Source: Paraburkholderia youngii (GTDB lineage Bacteria; Pseudomonadota; Gammaproteobacteria; Burkholderiales; Burkholderiaceae). From it: a stretch of 64,000 nt of DNA. The position numbers were made by a program, and so were the translations under genes. The notes below the pieces were generated by a model. That model worked only from the letters and a program-made list of their open reading frames with translations. It had not been told where the DNA came from and made no database searches. The DNA is taken from positions 875,089-939,088 of the forward strand of contig NZ_JAALDK010000001.1 of NCBI RefSeq assembly GCF_013366925.1. The letters run 5' to 3'. Positions 29,674 through 39,303 of this stretch are shown one piece after another; positions within the stretch are counted from its first letter, which is position 1, and each line of letters begins with the position of its first letter.

Positions 29674-30642
29674 TCAGCTCCGGCTGGCGTCGCGATGCGC
29701 CAGCATGTCGAGAAAGAGGGTGGCGGCGAGCAGATCGGCCGCGCCGCCAGGCGATGCGTTCAGCGCCAGCAGTTCGCGTTCGAGCGCGTCGAGCGCGACG
29801 CGGCCCGCGGCTGTCGAACTGCCGCCCGCGTCGAGCACGCGTCGTGCGCCGCGCTGCCCCGCATGCAAGCCGGCGAGGCCCGCGCGATGCAGCAGGCAGG
29901 TGTCGTCGAGCGTGCTCATGATCGCGAGCAAGGCGTCGATGCGCGCGGTGTTCTCGTCGATGCCGCGCGCGCGCGCCGCGCGTAATGCGGGCAGGCCGAC
30001 GTCGAGCGCGTGCGGGAAGCCGTCCTGCGCTTCGCGCCGCGCGCCGCCGACCTGATAGCGCCGACGCGCGCGTTCGCCGTGGCTATCGGACGAACCGGCG
30101 AAGCGGTCCGGGAAGCAGGCGATCTGCGCGGCCAAAGTGCAGACGCGCGAGGTATCCAGAGGGTTCGGCGCGCCAGGTCCGTGCGTACGCATCGAGGCAC
30201 TCGAAGACGTTTCGAGCGCGACGCCCGCAACGAGCAAGCCGATGATCCAGATCGCGCCGCGATGCGCGTTGCAACCCCCGGTCGCCTGCATCATATCCAG
30301 TTCGCCCGCGCGGCCGATCTGCGCGAGTTCGGCGCGCAGCAGCGCCGACGGTTCGCCGCGACGGCGCGCGGTGCGCGCGAGCGCCGCGAACGTCGGTTGG
30401 AGCGCGTGCGCGGAGCGCCGCATGATCGCGAGATCGAGGTCGCGATGCGCGCCGCTGCCACGCCGGTCGACGAGCGCGGGCTTCGGCGTGAGCTCGGCCT
30501 CGTCGATCAGCGCGGTGATCGCGTCGCGCGCGAGTTGCGCGTCGGAAAACGGCGCCCCCTTGGGCGATGTGCCGCACGCATCGCGCAGGACAGAAGCAGC
30601 CGGCGCGTCCAACCGTTCGAGAACAGCAGCAGCGGACGCCAT
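29674..30642 (-). CDS. mdcB: Triphosphoribosyl-dephospho-CoA synthase (MdcB)
   Basis: 322 residues, CitG/MdcB family. It makes the prosthetic-group precursor for MdcC from ATP and dephospho-CoA. Family features: [21 protein letters not shown] near the N-terminus, [19 protein letters not shown], and [10 protein letters not shown] in the C-terminal part. The ATG at 30642 lies 2 bases after the mdcA stop; a GTG at 30648 that overlaps the stop is a second possibility. Confidence 0.93.
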   Translation of the reverse strand: MASAAAVLERLDAPAASVLRDACGTSPKGAPFSDAQLARDAITALIDEAELTPKPALVDRRGSGAHRDLDLAIMRRSAHALQPTFAALARTARRRGEPSALLRAELAQIGRAGELDMMQATGGCNAHRGAIWIIGLLVAGVALETSSSASMRTHGPGAPNPLDTSRVCTLAAQIACFPDRFAGSSDSHGERARRRYQVGGARREAQDGFPHALDVGLPALRAARARGIDENTARIDALLAIMSTLDDTCLLHRAGLAGLHAGQRGARRVLDAGGSSTAAGRVALDALERELLALNASPGGAADLLAATLFLDMLAHRDASRS

Positions 30643-30644
30643 CG

Positions 30645-32351
30645 TCACCAGCTCCGGAAGCGCGCGGGCGGCGCGTACAGTCCGCCCGACCACGTGACCA
30701 GATCGTCGATGCTGCGCGCCGCGAGCAGCGAACGCTTCGCTTCGCCGCGCCGGATGCCGAGATCTTCCGGATACGCGACGATGCCGCGCCGGCGCAACTC
30801 GGCGGTTTTCTCGGGTTTTGCGCGCAGGCCGATCGGCGTGACACCGGCCACCGCCGCGATCGCCGCGCGCCGCTCGTCGATGCCTTCGGCCTTGTGCAGA
30901 TGCGCGATGCCTTCCTCGGTGACCACATGGCTCACGTCGTCGCCGTAGATCATCACCGGCGCGATCGGCATGCCGTTTTTCGCGCCGACGGCGATCGCGT
31001 CGAGTTCATCGACGAAGGTCGGCTCGCCACCTTTCTTGTACGTTTCCGCGAGCTGCACGACGAGCTTCTGGCCGCGCGACACCGCGCCGTCGCCCTTCAA
31101 CAGCTTCAGCCACGCCTCGCTCGCATGACGCCGGCCGCGCGGATCGTGGCCCATGTTCGGCGCTCCGCCGAAACCGGCGAGCCGTCCGCGCGTGACCGTC
31201 GACGAATTCGCGTCCGCGTCGATCTGCAGCGTCGAGCCGATGAACAGATCGACGCCGTATTGGCCGGCCAACTGACACAGCACGCGGTTCGAGCGCAGGC
31301 TGCCGTCGTTGCCCGTGAAGAACACATCGGGGCGCGCCTCGATATACGCCTCCATACCGACCTCGCTGCCGAAGCAGTGGATGCTGTCGACCCAGCCCGA
31401 TTCGATCGCGGGGATCATCGTAGGGTGCGGGTTGAGTGTCCAGTTGCGGCAGATCTTGCCTTTGAGGCCGAGCGCTTCGCCGTAGGTGGGCAGCAGCAGT
31501 TCGATCGCCGCGGTATCGAAGCCGATGCCGTGATTGAGCGACGTGACGCCATACGGCTCGTAGATGCCGCGTATCACCATCATCGCGGTCAGCACCTGCA
31601 AGTCGCCGATATGACGGGGATCGCGCGTGAACAGCGGCTCGACCGCGAACGGCCGGTCCGCCTGCACGACCACGTCGACCCACGAACCCGGAATGTCGAC
31701 GCGCGGCAACTCGTCGACGATCTCGTTGACCTGCACGATCACGATGCCGTGACGGAACGCGGCGGCTTCGGCGATGGTCGGCGTGTCCTCGGTGTTCGGG
31801 CCGGTGTACAGATTGCCGTGACGGTCGGCCTTGTCCGCGCACAGCAGCGCGACGTGCGGCGTCAGGTCGACGAACATGCGCGCGTACAGCTCGACATAGG
31901 TATAAATCGCGCCGATTTCCAACTGGCCGTCTTCGAGCAGTTGCGCGACGCGCAGACTCTGCGGCCCCGCGAACGAGAAATCGACCTTGTGCGCGATGCC
32001 GCGCTCGAACAGCGTCAAGTGTTCAGGACGACTGATGCTCGAAATCAGCAGATGCACGTCGTGCAGCTTTTGCGGATCGACCTTCGCGAGCGAGCGCGAC
32101 AGGAAGTCGGCCTGTTTCTGGTTGTCGCCTTCGAGCGCGACGCGCTCGCCGGGCTGGATCAGCGTTTCGAGCGCATCGATTATGCGGTGCGTGGGCAGCA
32201 CGCCGTCTTCGAGCCACGGCGCGATGGCCGCGAGGCGGCGGTTCTTCTCGTCGCGCCGGATCGTCCATGAGCGGGCAGTGGACCGCGATGCGGCGGCTTC
32301 GGCGGGGTGGTTCATCGGCTCGGGCATCGGCTCATTCATCGGCTCATTCAT
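30645..32351 (-). CDS. mdcA: Malonate decarboxylase subunit alpha (acetyl-S-ACP:malonate ACP transferase, MdcA)
   Basis: 568 residues, CoA-transferase-like fold. It exchanges acetyl for malonyl on MdcC, releasing acetate. Clear MdcA stretches include [61 protein letters not shown] and [17 protein letters not shown]. The N-terminus is odd: [16 protein letters not shown], from four 12-base direct repeats (32311-32358), giving four in-frame ATG codons. The first has GGGAG 12 bases upstream inside the end of the regulator gene. First structural gene of the operon. Confidence 0.96.
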   Translation of the reverse strand: MNEPMNEPMPEPMNHPAEAAASRSTARSWTIRRDEKNRRLAAIAPWLEDGVLPTHRIIDALETLIQPGERVALEGDNQKQADFLSRSLAKVDPQKLHDVHLLISSISRPEHLTLFERGIAHKVDFSFAGPQSLRVAQLLEDGQLEIGAIYTYVELYARMFVDLTPHVALLCADKADRHGNLYTGPNTEDTPTIAEAAAFRHGIVIVQVNEIVDELPRVDIPGSWVDVVVQADRPFAVEPLFTRDPRHIGDLQVLTAMMVIRGIYEPYGVTSLNHGIGFDTAAIELLLPTYGEALGLKGKICRNWTLNPHPTMIPAIESGWVDSIHCFGSEVGMEAYIEARPDVFFTGNDGSLRSNRVLCQLAGQYGVDLFIGSTLQIDADANSSTVTRGRLAGFGGAPNMGHDPRGRRHASEAWLKLLKGDGAVSRGQKLVVQLAETYKKGGEPTFVDELDAIAVGAKNGMPIAPVMIYGDDVSHVVTEEGIAHLHKAEGIDERRAAIAAVAGVTPIGLRAKPEKTAELRRRGIVAYPEDLGIRRGEAKRSLLAARSIDDLVTWSGGLYAPPARFRSW

Positions 32352-32358
32352 CGGTTCA
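32311..32358. repeat. four tandem 12-base repeats at the mdcA start
   Basis: Units TTCATCGGCTCG, GGCATCGGCTCA, TTCATCGGCTCA and TTCATCGGTTCA in tandem on the plus strand. On the coding (minus) strand each unit carries an ATG in the mdcA frame, so unit gain or loss would change the number of candidate start codons without a frameshift. Confidence 0.85.
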
Positions 32359-32359
32359 G

Positions 32360-33130
32360 TCAGCTCCCGGTGTGGACGCGCGGGCGTCGGCCGCGCGGCT
32401 TCGGTTGGTGCGCCAGCGCTTCTTCGCGCGCGCGCTCGGTCAGGAAACGATGCAGAAGCTCGCCGGTGCCGAGCAGATGCGCGACCACCAGCGACTGCGC
32501 GGTCGCGATATCGCGGCGCTCGACGGCTTCGAGCAACGCGGCGTGCTCACTGTCGGACTCGCCCTTGTACGACGGCAAGCCGAACTTCAACCGCAGATAG
32601 CGTTCGCCGCGCCGGTGCAGCAAGCCGATCATGTCCTCCAACTGCGGCCGGCCGGCGGGCGCGTACAGACACATATGGAACGCGGCATTGCGCGTCACGT
32701 ATAGCGACGGGTCCTCTTCGCGCTCGGCGGCGCTGCACAACTGCGCGGCTTCGCGCAGCGTCGCCGCGGTGTGATTCGGAATCGCGAGGCCGAGCGCGAG
32801 ACTTTCGAGCGCCGAGCGGATCTCGTAGATCTCGCGCGCCTCGCTGGCGGACAAAGGCGCGACGGTCGCGCCTTTGTGGACGGCTGCGCGCGCCCAGCCC
32901 TCGCTTTCCAGCTGGCGCAGCGCCTCGCGCACGGGAATCGCGCTGACGGAGAAATGCCGGGCGATCGCGTCCTGGCGCAATGGTGCGCCGGGCGCGAGCG
33001 TGCCGTCGACGATCGCCGCGCGCAGCGCCTCCGCAATCATGTGCGAGGTGCTTTCGCGGGGTGCCGCGGCCGGAAGAAACGAGCCGGGCACGGGCGCGTC
33101 CAGGGGAAAACCTTCAGTTGCGTCGGTCAT
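32360..33130 (-). CDS. GntR-family (FCD subfamily) regulator of the malonate operon
   Basis: 256 residues. A winged-helix domain (about residues 30-95, with EALRAAIVDGTLAPGAPLRQDAIA and VSAIPVREALRQLESEGW) precedes an FCD effector domain (about 105-225). It lies directly upstream of mdcA on the same strand, 8 bases apart, so it is probably co-transcribed and autoregulatory, like MdcY-type regulators. The ATG at 33130 is preceded by an AT-rich block with TATAAT only 10 bases away and no ribosome site, suggesting a leaderless or nearly leaderless message. The frame is open to 33199. Confidence 0.9.
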   Translation of the reverse strand: MTDATEGFPLDAPVPGSFLPAAAPRESTSHMIAEALRAAIVDGTLAPGAPLRQDAIARHFSVSAIPVREALRQLESEGWARAAVHKGATVAPLSASEAREIYEIRSALESLALGLAIPNHTAATLREAAQLCSAAEREEDPSLYVTRNAAFHMCLYAPAGRPQLEDMIGLLHRRGERYLRLKFGLPSYKGESDSEHAALLEAVERRDIATAQSLVVAHLLGTGELLHRFLTERAREEALAHQPKPRGRRPRVHTGS

Positions 33131-33166
33131 GGTATCAAATATTATATATAAAAAGACGCGTATTTC
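33131..33166 (-). promoter_or_regulatory. AT-rich promoter/operator of the mdc operon
   Basis: On the minus strand CTGAAA is followed after 16 bases by TATAAT, which ends 10 bases before the regulator ATG. The surrounding TATATATAATATTT stands out in this GC-rich setting and is a plausible operator for the FCD regulator. Confidence 0.45.
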
Positions 33167-33336
33167 AGCGCGGGCAAACCCGGACGGGTCTTCACCCACA
33201 ATCCCGGCAATTTCCCCGCGCCGTCCTCTGAATCAGTTGTACGAGGACATCGCCGATCAATCAACGTCGTCGATCCAACCCCAAGCGCGCCCGTCGTTTT
33301 TCGTTACGTTCAACCATCGTAGGCTGGAGGAGCAAG

Positions 33337-34635
33337 ATGAATACAGTGACCGACCGACGAGCGCTCGCGCGTCAGCGCACACCGCTCAATCGTTCGCAGA
33401 TCGCAGGGTTTTGGGGCGCGTGGGCCGGCTGGACGCTCGACGGCATGGACTCGTTCATTTACGCGCTGGTGCTCACGCCAGCGCTGACGGAGTTGCTGCC
33501 GCGTTCGGGCTTCGCGGCCACGCCGTCGAATGTCGGCCTTGCGGGATCGATCCTGTTTGCGCTGTTCCTGGTCGGTTGGGGGCTGTCGTTCATCTGGGGA
33601 CCGCTCGCCGATCGCTTCGGCCGCACCAAGGTGCTCGCCGCGACGATCTTCACGTTCGCGATTTTCACCGGGCTTGCCGCGACCTCGACCAATGTGTGGC
33701 AGCTCGGTATTTATCGCTTCATCGCGGGCGTCGGCATCGGTGGAGAATGGGCGCTTGCGGGCACCTACGTGGCCGAGGCGTGGCCCGAGGATCGCCGCAA
33801 GATGGGCGCCGGTTATCTGCAGACCGGCTACTACGCGGGCTTCTTTCTCGCGGCCGCGCTCAATTACACGATCGGCGTGCATTTCGGCTGGCGCGCGATG
33901 TTCCTGACCGGCGCGGTGCCGGTCGTCGTCGCGATTCTGATCCTGCTGCGCGTGAAGGAGCCGGAGAAGTGGCAGAAGGCCGAGGCAAAGACGGTGCGCG
34001 TGAAGCCGCTGCGCGAGATCATGGGGCCGGCTTACCGGCGTCGCACATGGGTCGCGTGCATTCTGCTGACGATAGCCATCATTGGATTGTGGGCAGGCGC
34101 CGTGTACGAGCCGTCCGCGGTGATCCAGCTCGCGACGCGCGCCGGCATGTCGAAGGGCGATTCGATGCGCACGGCGTCGCTGGCTACCGGCCTGCTGTCG
34201 ATCGGCACGATCCTCGGCTGTCTCGCGCTGCCGCCGATGGCCGAGCGCATCGGCCGCAAGATGACGTTGGCGGTGTACTTCGCGGGGATGGCGGTGTCGA
34301 TCGCGGCGAGCTTCGGCTGGGCGTTCTATCTGCCGAACGGGCTCGCGCCGTTCATCGCGTGGCTGTTCGTGCTGGGCTTTTTCGGCGGCAACTTCGCGTT
34401 GTTCAGCCTGTGGCTGCCCGAGCAGTTCGAAACCCGCGTACGCGCGACCGCGTTTGCGTTCTGCACGTCGTTTGGACGCTTCGTCGGCGCGGGCGTCAAC
34501 TTTCTGCTCGGCGCGGCGGTGCTGCATATGCAGACGCTCGGTGTGCCGGTCGCGTTGACCGCGCTGGCCTTCGTGCTCGGCCTGTTCGTGATTCCGTTCG
34601 CGCCGGAGACGAAGGGCGAGACGCTGCCGCAGTGA
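33337..34635 (+). CDS. MFS transporter, probable malonate or related carboxylate importer
   Basis: 432 residues with 12 predicted membrane helices. The sugar/acid-symporter signature DRFGRTKVLA lies in the helix 2-3 loop, GVGIGGEWALAGTYVAEAWPEDRRK in helices 4-5 and EAWPEDRR-like residues beyond; ERIGRKMTLA is the second-half equivalent. It resembles the aromatic acid/H+ symporter and ShiA-like groups. GGAGGAGCAAG precedes the ATG. It diverges from the mdc operon, which lacks the known malonate carriers MdcF and MdcLM, so malonate uptake is the natural inference. Confidence 0.88.
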   Translation: MNTVTDRRALARQRTPLNRSQIAGFWGAWAGWTLDGMDSFIYALVLTPALTELLPRSGFAATPSNVGLAGSILFALFLVGWGLSFIWGPLADRFGRTKVLAATIFTFAIFTGLAATSTNVWQLGIYRFIAGVGIGGEWALAGTYVAEAWPEDRRKMGAGYLQTGYYAGFFLAAALNYTIGVHFGWRAMFLTGAVPVVVAILILLRVKEPEKWQKAEAKTVRVKPLREIMGPAYRRRTWVACILLTIAIIGLWAGAVYEPSAVIQLATRAGMSKGDSMRTASLATGLLSIGTILGCLALPPMAERIGRKMTLAVYFAGMAVSIAASFGWAFYLPNGLAPFIAWLFVLGFFGGNFALFSLWLPEQFETRVRATAFAFCTSFGRFVGAGVNFLLGAAVLHMQTLGVPVALTALAFVLGLFVIPFAPETKGETLPQ

Positions 34636-34666
34636 GCACCAGGCGGGCGGCGCGCCTTACTTCGCG

Positions 34667-35599
34667 TTACTTCGCGTGACTGCGCGCCCGCCCGGCCGGA
34701 TGCAGCAGCGTCAGCAACGGCCAGCCGAGATTGACGCCGAGACTCGCGGCGACGATCAGCGCCATGCCGGCCAGTTGCGCCAGCGACAGCGCCCGGCCAT
34801 ACACGAGCGCATCCACGACGATCGCGGTCAGCGGATAAACGAACAGCAGCACCGCGATCACCGGCGTGCTGAGCTTCGGCAGCGCGCCGTAAATCAGCAC
34901 GTACGACAATCCCGTGTGCAGCACGCCCATGCCGATCAGCGAGAACCACTGCATCGGCCCGATATGCGTGAGCGTCAAAGGCGCGATGAACGGCGCGATC
35001 AGCGGCAGGCAGATCACGCCGACCGCGCATTGCATGAGCGTCAGCAGATGCGGGCGCATGTCGCCGAGGCTTTTCGCGATCAGCGTGACGCTCGCGTACA
35101 GCAGCGAGCCGAGCAGCGCTTCGCTCAAGCCGATCAGGTAGCTGGTGTGGCCCTGCAGATTGCCGGCCGCGATGACGCCCGACGCGAGCACGAGCCCGAC
35201 GAACGCCGTCGCGATCCAGCCGAGCCGGTCCGCGCCGAGCCGTTCGTTAAAGAGCGCCGCGCCAATCAGCACGACCCAGAACGGCTGCACATGAAACACG
35301 ACGGTCGCGACCGCGATGCTGGTCCGATGAATCGCGTCGAAAAAGCCGACCCATTGCGTAACCATCAGCACGCCGGAAATCAGCGCGAGCGCGACCGTGC
35401 GGCGCGTGAACTGCGCGCGCGTGAAAAAGCCCTTCCACGCGCAATAGGCGGCGAGCGACAGAAAGCCGAACAGGCAGCGGAAGAACACGAGCGTCAGCGC
35501 ATCGAGCCGCGCCTCCTCGACGAAAACGCCGATCGTGCCCATCAGCAGCCCGCCGCCCGCCAGCGTGATCGCGCCTTGTTGACGTGAGGTGAGGGACAT
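34667..35599 (-). CDS. EamA/DMT-family transporter
   Basis: 310 residues with ten hydrophobic segments and two EamA halves (about residues 5-140 and 150-290). GGGLLMGTIGVFVEE, FFRCLFGFLS and the second-half VLLFVYPLTAIVVDALVYG fit the drug/metabolite exporter family. The ATG at 35599 has a perfect AAGGAGT 8 bases upstream; the TTG just before it would be too close. Divergent from a LysR gene. Direct 10-base repeats TTACTTCGCG flank its stop codon (34657-34676). Confidence 0.92.
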   Translation of the reverse strand: MSLTSRQQGAITLAGGGLLMGTIGVFVEEARLDALTLVFFRCLFGFLSLAAYCAWKGFFTRAQFTRRTVALALISGVLMVTQWVGFFDAIHRTSIAVATVVFHVQPFWVVLIGAALFNERLGADRLGWIATAFVGLVLASGVIAAGNLQGHTSYLIGLSEALLGSLLYASVTLIAKSLGDMRPHLLTLMQCAVGVICLPLIAPFIAPLTLTHIGPMQWFSLIGMGVLHTGLSYVLIYGALPKLSTPVIAVLLFVYPLTAIVVDALVYGRALSLAQLAGMALIVAASLGVNLGWPLLTLLHPAGRARSHAK

Positions 35600-35646
35600 G
35601 CGCAACGACTCCTTGAGATGATGCCTGCGAGTATTGCGCCGCTTGC

Positions 35647-35689
35647 GGGCTTATCACAAACGAATTAAATTGAGCAATTCCATAAGCCC
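35647..35689. promoter_or_regulatory. candidate LysR control site (GGGCTTAT-N27-ATAAGCCC)
   Basis: An 8-bp perfect inverted repeat encloses a nested GAATT/AATTC pair in the 102-base region between the divergent EamA and LysR genes. This is the standard place for a LysR recognition and activation site. AT-rich relative to surroundings. Confidence 0.45.
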
Positions 35690-35701
35690 GGTTGATAAAT
35701 C

Positions 35702-36559
35702 GTGAACCCTGAATTCGACGTCGATCTGCTGCGCAGCTTCGTCGCGGTTGTGGAGGCGGGCAGCTTCACGAAGGCGGCGGCGAGCGTGCATCGCTCGCAG
35801 GCGGCGGTCAGCATGCAGATCAAGCGGCTCGAAACGATGCTCGGCACGACGCTGTTCGCCCGCAACACGCGCAACCTGGCGCTGACACGGCCCGGCAACA
35901 CGCTGCTCGAATACGCGCGGCGCGCGCTCGCGTTGCAGGAGGAGGCATGGTCGGCGATCGTGCGGCCCGAGGTGACCGGGCGCGTGGTGCTCGGCGCGCC
36001 GGACGACTATGTGTCGTCGCTGCTGTCGCCGGTGTTGCGGCGTTTCGCGACGCTGTACCCGCGCGTCGAGATCGAGATCGTCTGCGCGCAGAGCACGGCG
36101 CTTGCGCCGATGCTCGCCGACAACAAGATCGACCTCGCATTCGTCACGCGCGACCGCAAGCTGCGCGGCGAATTCGTGCGCAGCGAGCCGATGGTGTGGG
36201 TTGGGGCGTCGGTCGATACGCCGGTGTTGAAGGCGTCGCCGTTGCCGGTGGGGTTGTACGAGCCTGGCTGCGTCGCGCGCCAGCATACGCTCGCCGCGCT
36301 GGATGGCGCGCGCATCCGCTATCGCGCGGCGTTCAGCAGCGCGAGCCTGATGGGACTCGTCGCGACCGTGGATGCCGGTTTGTCGGTGATCGCGCTGACG
36401 CGTTGCAGCGTGCCGCCGCGGCTCGCGATTCTCGGCGACGCGCAAGGCCTGCCGAAAATCGCGCCGCTCGAAATTGTCGTCGCACGCAGCGCGAAATCGG
36501 ATCGGCCGACCTGCGATTATCTGGCGCAGCAGATGGTGCAGGATCTGTCGTTGCGGTAG
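35702..36559 (+). CDS. LysR-family transcriptional regulator
   Basis: 285 residues. N-terminal HTH (VVEAGSFTKAAASVHRSQAAVSMQIKRLE) and effector domain (about residues 90-285). FARNTRNLALTRPGNTLLEYARR and VVLGAPDDYVSS are typical of the DgdR/PecT-like branch. Start codon is GTG. Divergent from the EamA transporter gene, its likely target. Convergent with the ferric ABC operon, which ends 26 bases away. Confidence 0.93.
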   Translation: MNPEFDVDLLRSFVAVVEAGSFTKAAASVHRSQAAVSMQIKRLETMLGTTLFARNTRNLALTRPGNTLLEYARRALALQEEAWSAIVRPEVTGRVVLGAPDDYVSSLLSPVLRRFATLYPRVEIEIVCAQSTALAPMLADNKIDLAFVTRDRKLRGEFVRSEPMVWVGASVDTPVLKASPLPVGLYEPGCVARQHTLAALDGARIRYRAAFSSASLMGLVATVDAGLSVIALTRCSVPPRLAILGDAQGLPKIAPLEIVVARSAKSDRPTCDYLAQQMVQDLSLR

Positions 36560-36585
36560 CCGAGCGTGCCAGCCCTGGTCGCCCT

Positions 36586-37641
36586 TCAAGCCCGCGTATA
36601 GGCGGTCACTTCACCCTCGACCGCTAGCCGCACGCGCTCGCCCGGACGCGGGCACAGATAACCGGGCACGCGTGCGCGCACCATCGTCCGCGTGGCGGAC
36701 TGCAATTGCAGCGCGACGCTCGCGTCCTGCCCCTGGAAGATCACATCGGTGACGAGCGCATCGTGCGCGGCACCCGTGCGCGCGGTTTCGTCGGCGCGCA
36801 GCAGACGGATCTGCTCGGGACGCAGCATCACGTCGACCGCGCCGTTGCCGACGGGCGCGGCCAGTGCTAGTTCGCCGAGCTCGCAGCTCGCGCGATCCTG
36901 TTGCGCGACGCCCGGCAACAACACCGCCTCGCCGATGAACGACGCAAGCTCGCGCGTCACCGGACGGCGGTACAGCGCTTCGGGCGTCGCGGTCTGGATC
37001 AGCCTTCCGTTCCACAGCACCGCGACCTCATGCCCGAGCGACAACGCCTCGGACTGATCGTGCGTGACCAGCACGGCAGTCGCGCCAGCCGCGGCCAGCG
37101 CATTCGCGACCGCCTGACGCGTCTCGACGCGCAACGCGGCGTCGAGCGACGAGAACGGCTCGTCGAGCATGACCAGCGTCGGCGCCGGTGCGAGTGCGCG
37201 GGCGAGCGCAACACGCTGCTGCTGACCGCCCGACAACTGCTGCGGCGCGCGCTCCCCGAAATGCGCGGGCAGACCCACCAGCTCCAGCAGCTCGGCCACC
37301 CGGTGGCGCGCGCGACGCTGCGTGCGCGGCAGGCCGAACACGATGTTGTCCGCAACCGACAGATGCGGAAACAGCGCGCCTTCCTGCGGCACGTAGCCGA
37401 TGCGGCGTTGCTCCGACGGCACGTGCAGGTTGTCGCCGACGACACGTCGGCCGTCGATCTCGACACTGCCGCCGTCCGCGCGCTCGAAGCCGCATAAGAG
37501 CCGCAGCAGCGTGGTCTTGCCGCTGCCCGAGGGCCCCAGCAACGCGAGCAGCGTGCCGCGCTCGACCGAAAGATCGATGCCGTGCAGCACGGGATGACCG
37601 TCGAACGATTTCTGCAGTCCGCGGATACGAAGTTCGCTCAT
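36586..37641 (-). CDS. Ferric iron ABC transporter ATP-binding protein (FbpC-like)
   Basis: 351 residues. An N-terminal ABC ATPase domain (Walker A LLGPSGSGKTT, signature [15 protein letters not shown], Walker B LVMLDEPFSSLD) is followed by a TOBE-type regulatory domain (about residues 240-345). It energises the adjacent FbpA/FbpB pair. Last gene of the six-gene iron operon, 57 bases after the permease gene. Confidence 0.93.
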   Translation of the reverse strand: MSELRIRGLQKSFDGHPVLHGIDLSVERGTLLALLGPSGSGKTTLLRLLCGFERADGGSVEIDGRRVVGDNLHVPSEQRRIGYVPQEGALFPHLSVADNIVFGLPRTQRRARHRVAELLELVGLPAHFGERAPQQLSGGQQQRVALARALAPAPTLVMLDEPFSSLDAALRVETRQAVANALAAAGATAVLVTHDQSEALSLGHEVAVLWNGRLIQTATPEALYRRPVTRELASFIGEAVLLPGVAQQDRASCELGELALAAPVGNGAVDVMLRPEQIRLLRADETARTGAAHDALVTDVIFQGQDASVALQLQSATRTMVRARVPGYLCPRPGERVRLAVEGEVTAYTRA

Positions 37642-37698
37642 GAAATCCCGAAGAAAGTCGAACCAAAAGCAGCGATGAAAAAGCCGACGCGTGCCGGG

Positions 37699-39303
37699 TC
37701 AGCCGCGCTCGCCGAGCAGCGCCGAGCGGCCGAGCAGCGCGAACAGCAGCCCCGACGCGCACAGCGAGATGCCGGTCAGCAGCGCCGCATACGGCGCGGC
37801 GGCGGCGAACGCCATCGTCGACGTATCGGCCCACACCTGGGTCGCGAGCGTTTGCGTGTCGAGCGGCGACAGCAGCAGCGTCGCGTTCAGCTCGGTGACG
37901 ACCGAGATGAACACCATCGCGGCGGCCGCGCCGAGCCCGGGGCTCGCGAGCGGCAGCACGACGCGCACGAGCGTCTGCGTCCAGTTCAGGCCGAGCGCGC
38001 GCGCGGTTTCCTCGAGGCGCGGCTGCGCCTGCATGAACGCCGCGCGCACGCTGACCAGCGCGACCGGCATGAACAGAATCGCGTAGGCGACGATCAGCAG
38101 CGTAGCGCTTTGATAAAGCGGCCGCAGCGCATGCACCGCGAGCGACACGATCGCGAGCGCAATCACGAGCCCCGGCACGCCTTGCGCGAGAAACACGGTG
38201 CGCTCGAACAGCGTCGCGAAACGGGTCGGGTAACGCACCAGCAGAAATGCGAGCGGCACCACGAGCAACGTGGTCAGCACGGCGGCGGCGAGGCCGAAAC
38301 CGAGCGAAGACATCGTCGCGTTCCACAGCAATTCGGGCGAGACATCGGCGGGCGTCACCGCGGCCGCGCCCGGCTGCGTGAGCCAGAAGCCGATCATGCC
38401 GAGCGGCACGCCGAGCGTCGCGAGTGTCAGCAGCGCAAAGCCCGCGACGACGAGCCAGCGCCACGCACCGAGCTCGTAGCGCAACACCGCGCGGCGCGTG
38501 CCGCGATCGACGCGCTCGTAGCGCGCCGCGCCGCGCACGCGAAACTCGAATGCAAGCACGACGAGGCAGATCACGATCAGCAGACACGCGAGCAGCGATG
38601 CGCCGCCGGCGTCGAAGCTGGTGCGGAATTCCGCGTAGATCTGCGTGGTGAAGGTATGAAAGCGCAGCAGCGTGAACGCGCCGAACTCCGACAGCACGCC
38701 GAGCGCGACCAGCAGCATGCCGCCGAGCAGCGCCGGACGCAGTTGCGGCAGCACGACGCGCACGAAGCTGGTCCAGCGGTTGCAGCCGAGCGCGCGGGCG
38801 CTTTCCTCGAGTGCCGGGTCCATGCCGCGCAGCGCGGCGGCGACCGGCAGATAGACGAGCGGAAAATACGCGCAGGTCAAGACGAGCAGCGCGCCGTTGA
38901 AATCCTGCAAGTCCTCGCTCAACGACACCCACGCGTAGCTCGAAATGAAAGCCGGCATCGCGAGCGGCGCGGCGCACAGCACGGCCCACGCACGCCGCCC
39001 CGGCAGATGCGTGCGTTCGACGAACCACGCGGCGGCCGTGCCGATCACCGCGCAAACGAGAGTAGTGGTGACGGCGATCAACACCGTATTGACGAGCAGC
39101 TCGCCGACGAGCGGCCGCCAGATCAGATCGAGCGCGTCGCCGATGCCGAAGCTCGCCGCGCGCCAGAACGTAAACGCAATCGGCAGCAGCACCAGCAAAG
39201 CGCTGAGTGCCGCCGCCGCAAGCAGGCCGCGCGGCGCGCGCGTGCGTGCACGCGCCGGGGCAGGGGGGACAGACGGCGGACCGGCTGACAGGGCTTCGCT
39301 CAT
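37699..39303 (-). CDS. Ferric iron ABC transporter permease (FbpB-like, double permease)
   Basis: 534 residues, about 12 membrane helices in two homologous halves, each with an EAA loop: LEESARALGCNRWTSFVRVVLP (first) and LEETARALGLNWTQTLVRVVLP (second). This fused arrangement is the FbpB/SfuB type of ferric importer. The ATG directly follows the binding-protein stop with no gap. Confidence 0.95.
   Translation of the reverse strand: MSEALSAGPPSVPPAPARARTRAPRGLLAAAALSALLVLLPIAFTFWRAASFGIGDALDLIWRPLVGELLVNTVLIAVTTTLVCAVIGTAAAWFVERTHLPGRRAWAVLCAAPLAMPAFISSYAWVSLSEDLQDFNGALLVLTCAYFPLVYLPVAAALRGMDPALEESARALGCNRWTSFVRVVLPQLRPALLGGMLLVALGVLSEFGAFTLLRFHTFTTQIYAEFRTSFDAGGASLLACLLIVICLVVLAFEFRVRGAARYERVDRGTRRAVLRYELGAWRWLVVAGFALLTLATLGVPLGMIGFWLTQPGAAAVTPADVSPELLWNATMSSLGFGLAAAVLTTLLVVPLAFLLVRYPTRFATLFERTVFLAQGVPGLVIALAIVSLAVHALRPLYQSATLLIVAYAILFMPVALVSVRAAFMQAQPRLEETARALGLNWTQTLVRVVLPLASPGLGAAAAMVFISVVTELNATLLLSPLDTQTLATQVWADTSTMAFAAAAPYAALLTGISLCASGLLFALLGRSALLGERG

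Noticed and set aside
34636..34690. GC-rich inverted and direct repeats between the MFS and EamA genes considered as a terminator
   Set aside because: The stem needs a bulge and has no T tract on either strand; the TTACTTCGCG duplication overlaps a stop codon and is too short to interpret.
37028..39055. 675-codon minus-strand ORF across the FbpB/FbpC junction in a second frame
   Set aside because: The frame is an Arg/Ala-rich shadow of the FbpB and FbpC genes, whose motifs and EAA loops occupy the other frame.
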